The notes under the pieces were generated by a model. It ran no database searches and was not told the origin of the DNA. It saw nothing but the letters and a program-made list of their open reading frames with translations. Shown piece by piece: positions 23,848 to 34,045 of a DNA stretch of 64,000 bases. Position 1 is the stretch's first letter, and the number at the start of each line of letters is the position of its first letter. Source of the DNA: Bos javanicus (Eukaryota > Chordata > Mammalia > Artiodactyla > Bovidae); assembly GCF_032452875.1 (NCBI RefSeq), contig NC_083878.1, forward strand, positions 37,339,878-37,403,877. Direction: 5' to 3'. The translations under genes were made by a program, and so were the position numbers.

Positions 23848-24031
23848 GGGCTTCTCAAGGCAAGAATACTGAAGTGGTATTCTTTTAAGAATACTTAAAT
23901 GAAATATTACTCAGCCATAAAAAAGAACAAAATCATATCATTTGTGACAACATGGATATACCTTGAGGCTATTATGCTAAAGTGAAATGTCAGACAGAGA
24001 AAGACAAATGCTATGTGATTTGACTTATATG

Positions 24032-24148
24032 CCACTCCAGTTTCTTGCCTGGAGAATCCCAGGGATGGGGAAGCCTGGTGGGCTGCCGTCTATGGGGTCA
24101 CACAGAGTCGGACATGACTGAAGCAACTTAGCAGCAGCAGCGGCAGCA
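24032..24148 (+). repeat. BovA monomer with AGC tail
   Basis: A 5'-truncated second unit of BOV-A2 from gccactccagtttcttgcct to agcagcagcagcggcagcaa, inserted in the L1 3' region. Confidence 0.85.
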
Positions 24149-24358
24149 ACTAGTCTTACCTTGGTGATCATTTTGTAGTTTATAGAAATATTGAATCACA
24201 ATGTTGTGCACCACAAACTAACATAGTGTTGCAGGTCAATTATATTTCTGCAAATTCATAGAAAAGAGATCAGATTTATGGCTGTGAGGGAGGGTGGGGA
24301 GAAGGTGGAATTGGATGAAAGTGATCAAAAGGTACAAGCTTTCAGTTATAAGTACATA

Positions 24359-24484
24359 CTAGTATTCTTGCCTGGAGAATCCCGGGGATGGGGGAGCCTG
24401 GTGGGCTGCTGTTTATGGGGTCACACAGAGTCGGACACAACTGAAGCGACTTAGCAGCAGCAGCACCATCAGCAGCAGCAGCAG
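24359..24484 (+). repeat. BovA monomer with AGC tail
   Basis: Like 24032-24148: begins at tagtattcttgcctggagaa, ends in an AGC run broken by accatc. It lies 210 bp away in the same L1 relic but is a separate insertion, because the flanks differ. Confidence 0.85.
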
Positions 24485-25008
24485 GGATATAATGTACAAC
24501 ATGATTAATATAATTAATACTGGTATATGTTATATATGAAAGTGGTTGAGAGTAAATCCTAAGAGTTCTCATCATGAGAAAAAATATTTCTTTTTCTTTT
24601 ATATTATATCTGTATGAGATGATGGATAGTCACTATGTGTATTATGACAATCATTTAATGATGTTTGTAAATCAAATCTTTACAATGTACACCTTAAACT
24701 TATACAATGCTGCCTATCAGTTATGTCTCAATAAAACTAGAAGATAAAAAAATGAATTAAAAAAGTTTACTTGAAAGTATCCACATTTTCTTTGGTAAAT
24801 AAACTGTCTTAAAACACAATTAGTGAATTCTTTTATAATTGATTTATTTGCAACAGATTTCTACTGCCTTCAAAACAGACTTTCTAAAATTATTGAAAAC
24901 ATTACTGGTAAATATTTGCACATGAACAAATATTAATGGTTCTGTGTTTAAATGTAAACTTATGTAAAGAGAAGATAAAGAAAAATATTTAAATCAAAAG
25001 ATAATCTA

Positions 25009-25327
25009 TGACTTCCCTGGTGATGCAGTGGATGGAAATCCACCTGCCGGTGCAGGACACACTGGTTTGGTCCCTGGACCCGGAAGATGCCACACACTGT
25101 GGAGCAGCTAAGCCCACACGCCACAGCTGCTGCCCCGCGCTCTAGAGCCTGTGAGCAGCAACTACTGACCCACGTGCTGCCACCACTGAAACCCGTGCGC
25201 CTAGAGCCTGTGCTCTGCAACAAGAGAAGCCCTCACACTGCAACAGATAGCAGCCCTCTCTCTCTACAACAAGAGAAAGCCCATGCACAGCAACGAAGAT
25301 CTAGTGTAGCCAAAAAGAAAGAAATAC
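25009..25327 (+). repeat. CHR-2-type tRNA SINE with 11-bp duplication
   Basis: The tRNA-like head (gacttccctggtgatgcagt) is at the left. The body has the 'ctagagcctgtg' repeats and ends in an A-rich tail (aaaaagaaagaaata). The direct repeat aagataatcta flanks it at 24998-25008 and 25328-25338. Confidence 0.93.
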
Positions 25328-25580
25328 AAGATAATCTAGATGTTTATCACCTAAACGTTCAGAGACTGGAAATTTCAACTTGACTAGGCTTTCTGTTTTC
25401 TCCCTACCTGTTTGGGGTGTTTCACACACGTCAGGGTAAGAGTTCTTTTCTGTTTTTTTTTGTACCTGTGAATCTCTTAATGTTTCTTTGGAATTATTTC
25501 AGAGTGTGCAAATCCAGAGTTAATTCTCAAAGGAAAATGAGATGAAAAGAGTTTAAGATGACAGGTGAAGGATTTGTATT

Positions 25581-25680
25581 CAGTTCAGTTCAGTCGCTCA
25601 GTCGTGTCCGACTCTTTGCAACCCCATGAATTGCAGCACACCAGGCCTCCCTGTCCATCACCAACTCCTGGAGTTCACTC
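25581..25680 (-). mobile_element. 100-bp BovB 3' end with 12-bp duplication
   Basis: Only the last 100 bp of BovB, from the CAGTT repeats (cagttcagttcagtcgctca) to ctggagttcactc. A perfect 12-bp direct repeat, aggatttgtatt, lies at 25569-25580 and 25681-25692. An extreme 5' truncation. Confidence 0.95.
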
Positions 25681-25692
25681 AGGATTTGTATT

Positions 25693-25914
25693 AGATTTCA
25701 GTAAAGCTGATTAAGTGCTAAAATTTATTACTAAAGAAGGGTCTGAAGTTTGTGCTAAATATATATAGAGAGGGAGAGACAAGAAGAATTATGAGAGTTG
25801 ACAGAAAAAAGTTTTCTATCTGGGATGATGAAAAAGTTCTATACTCCCTTTTAAATTGGGGCTGACCTATAGTTCTGACCCTTAAGAGATGCTGTGTTCC
25901 TAAATGGTGATTAT
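25693..25914. other. Non-coding spacer
   Basis: Unassigned; contains a short gagagagg run near 25768. Confidence 0.4.
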
Positions 25915-26370
25915 GATCACAGTCTGTTGTTTTTTTATAGTTGACTTACAATATTGCATTAGTTTCAGGTGGACAGCATAGTGATTCAATGTTTTTATAG
26001 ATTATACTCAATTTAAAGTTATTATAAAATAACAGCTATAATTCCCTGTACTGTACAATGTATCTTTATTGTTAATTTTGTACATGATAGTTTGTACCTC
26101 TTAACGCATGCTCCTATCTTGCCCCTCACCCTTTTCTCTCCCCACTGGTAACCACTAACTTGTTTTCTATATCTGTGAATCTGTTCCTGTTTTACTGTAT
26201 ACGTTTGTTTGTTTTACTTTTTAGATTTCACAAATAAGTGATATCATACAGTATTTGTCTGACTTATTTCACTAAGCATAATATTCTCTAGTTGCATCCA
26301 CATTGCTGCAAGTGACAGAATTTCATTTTTTTTCAGACTGAGTAATGTTCCATTGTGTGTATATGCATGC

Positions 26371-26591
26371 ATGTGTGCTAGGTCACTTCAGTCATGTCTG
26401 ACTCTTTGTGACCCCATGGACTGTAGCCTGCCAGTCTCCTCTGTCCATGAGATACTCTGGGCAAGAATACTGAAGTGGGTCGCCATGCCCTCCTCCATGG
26501 GATCTTCCAGACCCAAGGATTGAACCCATGTTGCTTATGTCTCCTGCATTGGGAGGCATGTTCTTTACCTCTAGTACCATCTGGGAAGCCC
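26371..26591 (-). repeat. Bov-tA SINE
   Basis: Antisense SINE from gtgctaggtcacttcagtca to tctgggaagccc, with a short insertion in the B-box region (tgcttatgtctcctgcattg). Next to a TG/CA tract. Confidence 0.88.
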
Positions 26592-26592
26592 T

Positions 26593-26630
26593 TATGTGTG
26601 TGTGTACACACACACACACACACACACATA
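26593..26630. repeat. TG-CA dinucleotide palindrome
   Basis: About five TG units are followed directly by about eleven CA units (tatgtgtgtgtgtacacaca and on). The two halves are complementary, so the tract can fold back or adopt Z-DNA. Confidence 0.85.
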
Positions 26631-26643
26631 TACAGCACATCTT

Positions 26644-26859
26644 TTTTTTTAATTTAATTTTATTTTTTAACTTTACAATATTGTATTGGTTTTGCCATAT
26701 ATCGAAATGAATCTGCCACAGGTATACATGTGTTCCCCATCCTGAACCCTCCACCCTCCTCCCTCCCCATACCATCCCTCTGGGTCGTCCCAGTGCACCA
26801 GCCCCAAGCATCCAGTATCATGCATCGAACCTGGACTGGCGACTCGTTTCATATATGAT
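26644..26859 (-). mobile_element. L1_BT 3' end with 8-bp duplication
   Basis: T-rich tail, then tttacaatattgtattggtt and ccctctgggtcgtcccagtg, truncated after gtttcatatatgat. cacatctt flanks it at 26636-26643 and 26860-26867. Only 3' untranslated sequence is present. Confidence 0.9.
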
Positions 26860-26867
26860 CACATCTT

Positions 26868-27600
26868 CTTAAGTGTGTTGATGGACACGAGTTGCTTCTG
26901 TATCTTGGCTATTTTAAATGGTGCTGCTTTGAACATGGGTGTGCATATAGCTTTTTGAATTGATGTCCTCATTTTTTTCTGAGTGTATACCCAGAAATTG
27001 CTGAAACCTATGGTAGTTCTATTTTTAGTTTTTTGAGAAATATCCATGTTGTTTTCCACAGTGCCTGTACCAGTTCCCATTCTTATCAACAGTGTACAAG
27101 GATTCCCTTTTCTCCACATCCTTTTGTTATTTGTAAACTTTTTACAAATAACATTTGTTATTTGTAAACTTTTTGATGATAGCCATTCTGACAGGTGTGA
27201 GGTGATATCTCATTGTAGTTTTGATTTCCATTTCTCTTAGTACTTAGCTATGTCAAGCACCCTTTCATGTGCTTCTTAGCCATCTTCTTTTTTATGTTTT
27301 CTCTGAAAAAATAGCTATTCAGGTGTTGTGCCCAGATTGAGTTGTTTGCTTTTGTGGTTTTTTTTTTAAACGTATCAAGTTGTATAAGCTGTTTATATTT
27401 TTTAATATTAACTCCATGTCAGTCATATCGTTTGCAAATATCTTTTCCCCTTGGGTAGGTTGTCTTTTTATTTTGTTGATGATTTCCTTTGCTGTGCAAA
27501 AGCTTTTAAGGTTGATCAGATCCCATCTGTTTACTTTTGCTTTTATTTCTTTTGCCTTAGGAGACAGATCCAAAAAAGTATTGCTGTGATTTATGTCAAA
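26868..27600 (-). pseudogene. Old L1 ORF2 C-terminal fragments
   Basis: Degenerate ORF2 of the host L1, broken into short frames. One (27319-27573) still reads WDLINLKSFCTAKEIINKIK and then GEKIFANDMTD, the connector after the polymerase. Another (26859-27119) covers the extreme C-terminus. An extra hairpin-forming segment at 27126-27174 is not part of the normal ORF2. No reverse transcriptase core is intact. Confidence 0.78.
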
Positions 27601-27748
27601 GAATGTACTACCTACGTTCTCTTCACTGTATGTTATTGCCTACTTTGTCGCAAATTAATTGACCACAGGTGCATGCTTTTATTTCGGGGCTCTCAATACT
27701 GATCCAAGGTCTGCTTTTTGCTAGTTCTCTGGTATTTTGATTCCTGTA

Positions 27749-28262
27749 GGGGCTTCCCACGGAGAAGGCAATGGCAACCCACTCCAGTACTCTTGCCTGG
27801 AAAATCCCATGGACAGAAGAGCCTGGTAGGCTGCAGTTCATGGGGTCACTAGGAGTCGGACACAACTGAGCGACTTCACTTTCACTTTTCACATTCATGC
27901 ATTGGAGAAGGAAATGGCAACCCCCTCCAGTGTTCTTGCCTGGAGAATCCCAGGGACGGGGGACCTGGTGGGCTGCCATCTATGGGGTCACAGAGTCGGA
28001 CACGACTGAAGCGACACAGCAGCAGCAGGGGCTTCCCAGGTGGTGCTAGTGGTAAAGAATCTGTCTGCCAATGCAGGGGATTCAAGAGACAAGGGTAGGG
28101 AGGTGGGGTGTTCCATCCCTGGGTCAGGAAGATCCCCTGGAGGAGGAAATAACAACCCACTCTAGTATTTTTCCTGAGAAAAAAATCCCATGAATGGAGG
28201 AGACTGGTGGGCTATAGTCTATGGTATTGCAAAGAGTCAGACAAGACTGAGCGACTGAGCAC
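27749..28262 (+). repeat. Bov-tA SINE split by a BOV-A2
   Basis: Only its first ~11 bp lie left of the BOV-A2 (ggggcttccca). The rest resumes at 28039 and ends at 28262 with gcgactgagcaca. The head carries a G-rich insertion (gggtagggaggtggggtg) near 28095. Confidence 0.85.
27760..28026 (+). repeat. BOV-A2 SINE with 12-bp duplication
   Basis: Complete dimer ending in a short AGC run. It is flanked by aggggcttccca at 27748-27759 and 28027-28038. The duplicated target is the start of the Bov-tA it interrupts, so the insertion order is certain. Confidence 0.95.
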
Positions 28263-28900
28263 ACAGCTTTGTAGTATTTGAAGTCAGGGAGCATGATACC
28301 TTCAGCTTTATTCTTTTTTCTCAGGATTGCTTTGGCAATTTGGGGTCTTCTTTGGCTCTAAATACATTTTAGATTATTTGTTGTAGTTCTCTGATAAATG
28401 TCATGGGTGGTTGTTTTGATAGGGGTTACCTTGAATCTGTTAATTTCTTTGGGTAGTATGGCCGTTTTAACAATATAATTCTTCCAATCCAAGAGCGCAA
28501 AATAACTTTCCAGAACTTTGTACCATCTTCAGTTTCCTTCATCACTGTTTTATATTTTTCAGAGAATAAGTCTTTCACCTCCTTGGTTAAGTTTATTCCT
28601 AGGTATTATTCTTTTTGCTGTGATTTTGATATCTATCTATCTATCTCTATACATGTATTTTTGCTTTCTCTTTCTAGTAGTTCATTATTGGTGTATAGGA
28701 ACGCAACAGATCTCTGTATATCAGTCTTGTAGCCTGAAACTTTCCTGAACGCATTTATTAGTTCTAATAATTTGGAGGTGGAAGCTTTAGAAAAAATATA
28801 TTTTCCATATATAGTATCATGTCATTTGCAAATAGTAACAGTTTTGCTTCTTCCTTTCCAATTTGGATGCCTTTTCTTTCTTTTTCTTGTATGATCATTG
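28263..28900 (-). repeat. Old L1 ORF2 relic (upstream part)
   Basis: Continuation of the host L1: 'tagtatttgaagtcagggag', 'caggattgctttggcaattt' and 'gttcattattggtgtatagg'. An ATCT microsatellite (28632-28648) sits inside. Ends at the 14-bp duplication. Confidence 0.85.
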
Positions 28901-28914
28901 GATCACAGTCTGTT

Positions 28915-30432
28915 TTATCACTCTGCTTGAGATGCTGAAGCCATATGCTAAGTCAGGTCCCACTTATTTCTTTTTATTGAGGTAAGAAAGAGAAGACTTA
29001 AACAGAACTGGAAGTGCAATGTAAAGAGTAAAATTAATATATATTAAATATATAAATGATCTTACTTTATGCTTTTTATAATTGAGATAGTAAGAATAAG
29101 TTGATACTTGATTCTCTCACCTGAGAAATGACAGACCTTCAGAATTTTACTTAAGATAGTGTTAGTAAAATTTGAGTAGATATTTCAAATGACAGAGTCA
29201 ACAGGAGGGGAAAGCCATTTTGGCCACAGTCTCATGAACTTGTCAGTTGTAGAATTGCGGAAGAGAATGGAAGGAGTTTTGACATGTTTTTCTCAACTGA
29301 CATGTTTTTCTGTCTGATATGGTACTTACTTGTTCTTTTAGAATTTTTTTTTTTAAGTCTTTGCAAAAGTTGAAAAAGTGAAACAAGATGGTTGTAAAAC
29401 TATCAAATAATGCAGAAATGTAATGTGGAATGAGACTCCCCCTGTACCTCCCAAACATATCCTGCTTTACAAAAATCACTACTATTTACAGTTGGGTGTT
29501 TATAGGCATTTATCTAGGTAGATGCCAGCATATATGCATTTAATCAACTGAGACACATTTAGTTGCTTACAGTTTTTCACTATTACAAATAGTACACAAC
29601 AAAGTGCCTTTTAACCCAATTACTGTAATATCTGTTGAAATGTAATTGGAAATGAATAATTAGATATGATAAAAATGATTCCAGTCTGTACTTTTACATA
29701 AATATAAATAATTTACTAGACTGTATTGTTGAAAGTGGTAATTCAAAAGCTAGAGTGATTTAAAAAGCTCAAAACCCAGAGAAATTTATGATCCCTTAGC
29801 ATTGAGAATGCATTGGCAAAAATGATGTTTATAGCTCTAAACTTGCACATATAGATGATTGACTGTCTAGGAAAATGACTGACTTTCAGGAGACAGATTG
29901 TCTTTACATATGCTTGCTCTCCAAAGAGGGATGCCCTGGGCTGTCAATGGTTTAAAAAAGCTCTTCTTTCTTCCTATATTCTCTATTTTCCCCAGCAATT
30001 AAGGAAACTATCATATTCGAGACCTGGAGGAGAATTCGAGTTTAAAAAACAAAGTGATTATGTCATTTTCTAAGATGAGGTATAATAATTACAACTCTTT
30101 AGGGAAATATCTCAAATGAACTACACAATTTTCCAGTAGAATAATTGTACCCTTGCAGTAAATATGGAATGATGGCCTGAATAAGATATTTTCATAGAAA
30201 CACGCCCCAGGTGTCTCATAGTCAAAAGCTGATGAATGTAGCACCTGACTTAAGGCTAATGGGGTAATTAAATGAAATAATTCATGTAAAGGTCTTAGCA
30301 TTCTGACCAATGCATAGTAAAAGTTCAGTAAATTATAGATGTTTTTATTTGCTGTCAGTGACCATTAGCTTTGTCCCTGTGGATTACTCTACATGTTGGG
30401 GAAGTTAATATATATATGTATGCATATACATA
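28915..30432. other. AT-rich non-coding interval
   Basis: 1.5 kb without a recognised gene or element. A 14-base phrase, tgacatgtttttct, is repeated twice near 29280-29312. Confidence 0.45.
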
Positions 30433-30573
30433 GAGTCAGTGATGCCATCCAGCCATCTCATCCTCTGTCATCCCCTTCTCCTCCTGCCCTCAATCCCTCC
30501 CAGCATCAGGTCTTTTCCAATGAGTCAACTCTTTGCATGAAGTGACCAAAGTATTAAGAGTTTCAGCTTTAGC
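30433..30573 (-). repeat. Internal BovB fragment
   Basis: Matches BovB antisense from gagtcagtgatgccatccag to tttcagctttagc. The 3' terminal ~80 bp is missing, which is unusual for an insertion made by target-primed reverse transcription. Confidence 0.85.
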
Positions 30574-30947
30574 AAAACATTGCAAATAGTTTTCTGTATT
30601 GCCATATGGGCAGTATGTACCCAGTTTGAAAATCTTTTTTTACATCTGGAACAAAATTATATTTGATTTTAGGAACTTGTCTAACTAGATAAAGAAGTGA
30701 AATAGCTATATATATCTCCTGAATATGATTTTAAAATGTTATTAAGCATAGTATTGCATAAAAAAATGTCCCAAAGTTAGCTGCAGTTTATAATGAATTA
30801 AAGCTAGCTTGATCCAGCAAAGACAGAATTATACATACTGGAAAATTTTGAGGATTCATTTTTTTTAAAATATAGATTTTAGAAAGATCTTAGTAAGACT
30901 TCTAAACATGAAATTAAAATCACTCATTTTTTTTTAATTACCATAAA
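30574..30947. other. AT-rich spacer between two opposed BovB pieces
   Basis: No gene or repeat recognised. Confidence 0.45.
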
Positions 30948-31440
30948 AATAAGCAGAGACATCACTTTGCCTACAAAGGTCTGGATAGTCAAAGCTATGG
31001 TTTTTCCAGTAGTTATGTATGGATGTGAGAGTTGGACCATAAAGAAGGCTGAGTGCCGAAGAATTGATGCTTTTGAACTGTAACTTTTGTTGGAGAAGAC
31101 TCTTGAGAGTCCCTTGGACTGCAAAGAAATCAAAATAGTCCTAAAGGAAATCAGTTCTGAATATTCATTGGAAAGACTGATGCTGAAGCTGAAGTTCCAA
31201 TACTTTGGTCACCTGATGCAAAGAGGCAACTCATTAGAAAAGATCCTGATGCAGGGAAAGATTGAAGGCAGGAGGAGAAGGAGACTAGAGAGGACGAGAT
31301 GGTTGGATGACATCACTGACTCAATGGACAAGAGTTTGAGCAAGCTCTAGGAGATGATGAAGGACAGGGAAGCCTGGCAGGCTTCAGTCCATGGGGTTGC
31401 AAAGAGTCAGACATGACTGAGCAACTGAACAACAACAACA
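30948..31440 (+). repeat. 5'-truncated BovB, older AAC-tailed type
   Basis: About 490 bp of the BovB 3' end in sense, from the region coding VMYGCESW to the 3' end, finishing in an AAC tail (gaacaacaacaacaac). A stop replaces a codon near 31080 and the copy is well decayed. The 87-codon frame at 31087-31350 is a remnant. Confidence 0.9.
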
Positions 31441-31461
31441 ACTTTTCACTTAATATAATTG

Positions 31462-32095
31462 AGGTATTTAAAAAATTTTTAAGTATATTTATTTTTTAAT
31501 TGCAGAATAATTGCTTTAGAGAAATGTGTTGGTTTCTGCCAAACATCAACATGAATCAGCCATAGGTATACATATGTCCCCCTCCCTCTTGAACCTCCCT
31601 CTCACCTCCCTCCCCATCCTACCCCTCTAGATTGTTATAGAGCCCTGGTTTGAGTTCCCCAAGTCATACAGCAAATTCCCACTGGCTATCTATTTTATAT
31701 AAGGAATTATAAGTTTCCATGTTTCTGTATCCATACATATCACCCTTTCCTTCCTTCCCAGAACCCCGTGTGTCCATAAGTCTGTTCTCTATATCTGTGT
31801 CTCCATTGCTGCCCTGTAAATATTTTTATCAGTGTCATCTTTCTAGATTACATACATACATATGTGTTAGTATATGATACTTGTTTTTCTCTTTCTGACT
31901 TCCTTTACTCTGTATAATAGGTTCTGGGTTCATTCAGTTCATTAAAACTGACTCAAATGCAGTCCTTTTTATGGCTGAGTAATATTTCATTATTACCATA
32001 TGTGGTACATATTCCAATATTCCAATATGTGCCACAGCTTCTTTATCCATTCATCTGTCGATGGACATCTAGGTTGCTTCTATGTTTAATTGCAG
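31462..32095 (-). repeat. L1 3' end, artiodactyl type
   Basis: Antisense: T-rich tail, 'ttggtttctgccaaacatca', 'tcccactggctatctatttt', then the ORF2 end 'atggctgagtaatatttcat' and 'gatggacatctaggttgctt'. A Bov-tA inserted at its right edge. Confidence 0.85.
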
Positions 32096-32102
32096 CATTA
32101 TT

Positions 32103-32296
32103 AAAGCTTCCCTCATAGCTCAGTTGGTTAAGAATCCACCTGCCATGCAGGAGACCCCGGTTTGATTCCTGGGTCGGGAAGGTCCCCTGGAGAAGGGAAA
32201 GGCTACCCACTCCAGTATTCTGGCCTGGAGAATTCCATGGACTATACAGTCCATGGGGTCACAGAGAGTCGGACATGACTGAGCGACTTTCACTTT
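32103..32296 (+). repeat. Bov-tA SINE with 7-bp duplication
   Basis: Head gcttccctcatagctcagtt, tail gagcgactttcactttc. cattatt at 32096-32102 and 32297-32303. Confidence 0.92.
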
Positions 32297-32303
32297 CATT
32301 ATT

Positions 32304-32819
32304 TTGAATATCTGCATTCTGGTTGGTGTGACATGTTTATGTTCCATAATTTATTAAGACATTTCCTCAATGTTTGGTCTTTATGTAATTATAAACTTTT
32401 AAATCAATTAGCAAGCAATTAACTTTATTATGCCTTTTTTACACTGAATTAGTATACTTTTGAGTAGTTATCACATAAATGAATGTAAAAGCTAATAATA
32501 GTTCTACTACATTTCACCATATTTCCAAAAGTGTTATATGTTTAATATACCATCATAGTCAATTGCTTTGCCAACCTTGGGTGTTATATTATTTTGCAGC
32601 TTGGGAGTGTAAAATGGCATTTGTGTCTGTTGCTTCAAAGCTGAGAAAATTATCATCCTTCTATATATCTGATATGCTGCATTTTTGCTAGTCTGTGATT
32701 TAAATTATTGTATTTATTTAAGCTTTTTAGATTCTTCGGCAGTTTATTTTGGTGCCTTTAAACTCCTTGATAACATTTTAAATACTCCTTCCTTATTCTT
32801 TGTCTTAGAAATAAAAATT
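32304..32819. other. AT-rich non-coding interval
   Basis: Nothing recognised; no coding frame. Confidence 0.45.
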
Positions 32820-32830
32820 TATAAACCATT

Positions 32831-33150
32831 GAAAGTGAAAGTAAAATTTTCTCAGTCATGTCCAACTCTTTGCGACTCCATGGACTATACAGTCTGTGGA
32901 ATTCTCCAGGGCAGAATACTAGAGTGGGTAGCCTTTCCCTTCTCCAGGGGACCTTCCCCCCGCCAGGGGTCAAACCCTCGTCTCTCACATTGCAGGCGGA
33001 TTCTTTACCAGCTGAGCCACAAAGGAAGCCCAAGAATACTGGAGTGGGTAGTCTGTCCCTTCTTCAGGTGATCATCTTGACCCAGGAATCAAACTGGGAT
33101 CTCCTGCATTGCAGGCAGATTCTTTACCAACTGAGCTATCAGGGAAGGCC
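32831..33150 (-). repeat. Dimeric Bov-tA SINE with one shared duplication
   Basis: On the minus strand, a tRNA head unit cut after cccactccagtattcttg is joined directly to a complete Bov-tA starting ggcttcc. The whole dimer is bounded by tataaaccatt (32820-32830) and tataaacaatt (33151-33161), 10 of 11 matching. The junction is at about 33032. Confidence 0.9.
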
Positions 33151-33161
33151 TATAAACAATT

Positions 33162-34045
33162 AGTTCATATGTGTATATTTCTATGCGCGTCTCTTTATTT
33201 AGGCTATTTCTTAACTCCCCACTTTTCTTCTTGCTCTTTATTTGTCACATTTCTTGTTCTGGTGACTGGTTGTGATCTGGGCACACGTAGACTACTGTGT
33301 CAGTTTACTGCACAGTTCATCATTGCTTCTGGAACTTTCTTGCTAAGTCATTGTGAATTAGAATAATTTCTTTTCCATCAAAGATAGCAGATTTTCTCAA
33401 TAGAAATGAACCACAGGGCATCTGTGGCCTGGACACCCCTCACTACATTGTCTTTGCTTATTTTAAATAAGGATCAGAAAAGATGACACAACGTGGTGGG
33501 AGGGATGAGAACAGACCTTTGAGAGGGCACTGCACCAGGGCTGATATACAGACCGGGGGCTGGGTGAGTTAGTTTGGTTTGTTTGCAAAGATAAGCCTCA
33601 GTTTGCATATAGTGAACATAAATAACACATGGTGTGTTATTTCAATTCTGTTTTAAAAAACCAAGGTCCTAAGGGATGCAGTACTGTAAGCTTTTTAGGG
33701 AATGTTCTATGATTTTATACAATTTAACCTCAATTTATATACTTTGCATCATCACGATTAAGATCATTGTTGTATAGGATTATTGCAAGACTGTGTTGTT
33801 TGTAAACTTAAGCCATTGGAGGTGTCAACTGAGAATAACTGTTGGACTTGAAAACTGCCTCTACTCCCTGGCCTGTCTAAACCTGCTCTCTACCTCCACT
33901 GTTCCAACCAAAACCAGCTCTGGAAACCTTGCTGAGTAACATCAATCCTAGTTCTAGGTTCCCTTAAAGAGGTTACTCCAGGCTTTACTGCATATCATTG
34001 AGCAAAATATACTAAAATTCCAGTTCATTCATCCGTTTTCCCAAA
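33162..34045. other. Repeat-poor non-coding interval
   Basis: No gene or named repeat. A short hairpin, aataacaca-tgg-tgtgttatt, lies at 33621-33641. Confidence 0.45.

Larger units (their letters stand above)
20823..23897 (-). mobile_element. Near-full-length BovB (RTE-clade) retrotransposon
   Basis: About 3.08 kb, close to the full length known for BovB. On the minus strand it runs from a short 5' region through endonuclease and reverse transcriptase to the usual 3' end with a CTGAA repeat (ttcagttcagttcag on the plus strand). An 11-bp direct repeat, aatgaaatatt, flanks it at 20812-20822 and 23898-23908. The single reading frame expected for BovB is split by three small frameshifts (near 22640-22660, 22030-22060 and 21405-21415), so the copy is dead. 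Each broken piece is otherwise free of stops, which suggests it is fairly young. It moved by target-primed reverse transcription into an existing L1. Confidence 0.95.
20462..24765 (+). repeat. Old L1 3' end, split by BovB and two BovA units
   Basis: Sense-strand L1: the end of ORF2 ('tcacacctatcagaatggct', 'tcattgcagcaatattcaca') is at 20462-20810. It resumes at 23909 ('actcagccataaaaaagaac') and runs to a 3' region ending in caataaaa near 24730 and an A-rich tail. The BovB at 20823-23897 removes nothing between the halves. Confidence 0.85.
25929..28900 (-). mobile_element. Old L1 insertion (~3 kb) with 14-bp duplication and four nested elements
   Basis: Antisense L1: 3' region at the left, ORF2 to the right. 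The perfect repeat gatcacagtctgtt at 25915-25928 and 28901-28914 bounds it. Nested elements are a Bov-tA (26371-26591), an L1_BT 3' end (26644-26859), and a Bov-tA (27749-28262) that is itself split by a BOV-A2 (27760-28026). About 2.0 kb is the original L1. Confidence 0.88.

Noticed and set aside
25087..25383. 98-codon frame starting at a methionine
   Set aside because: It is a translation through a CHR-2 SINE and its A-rich tail.
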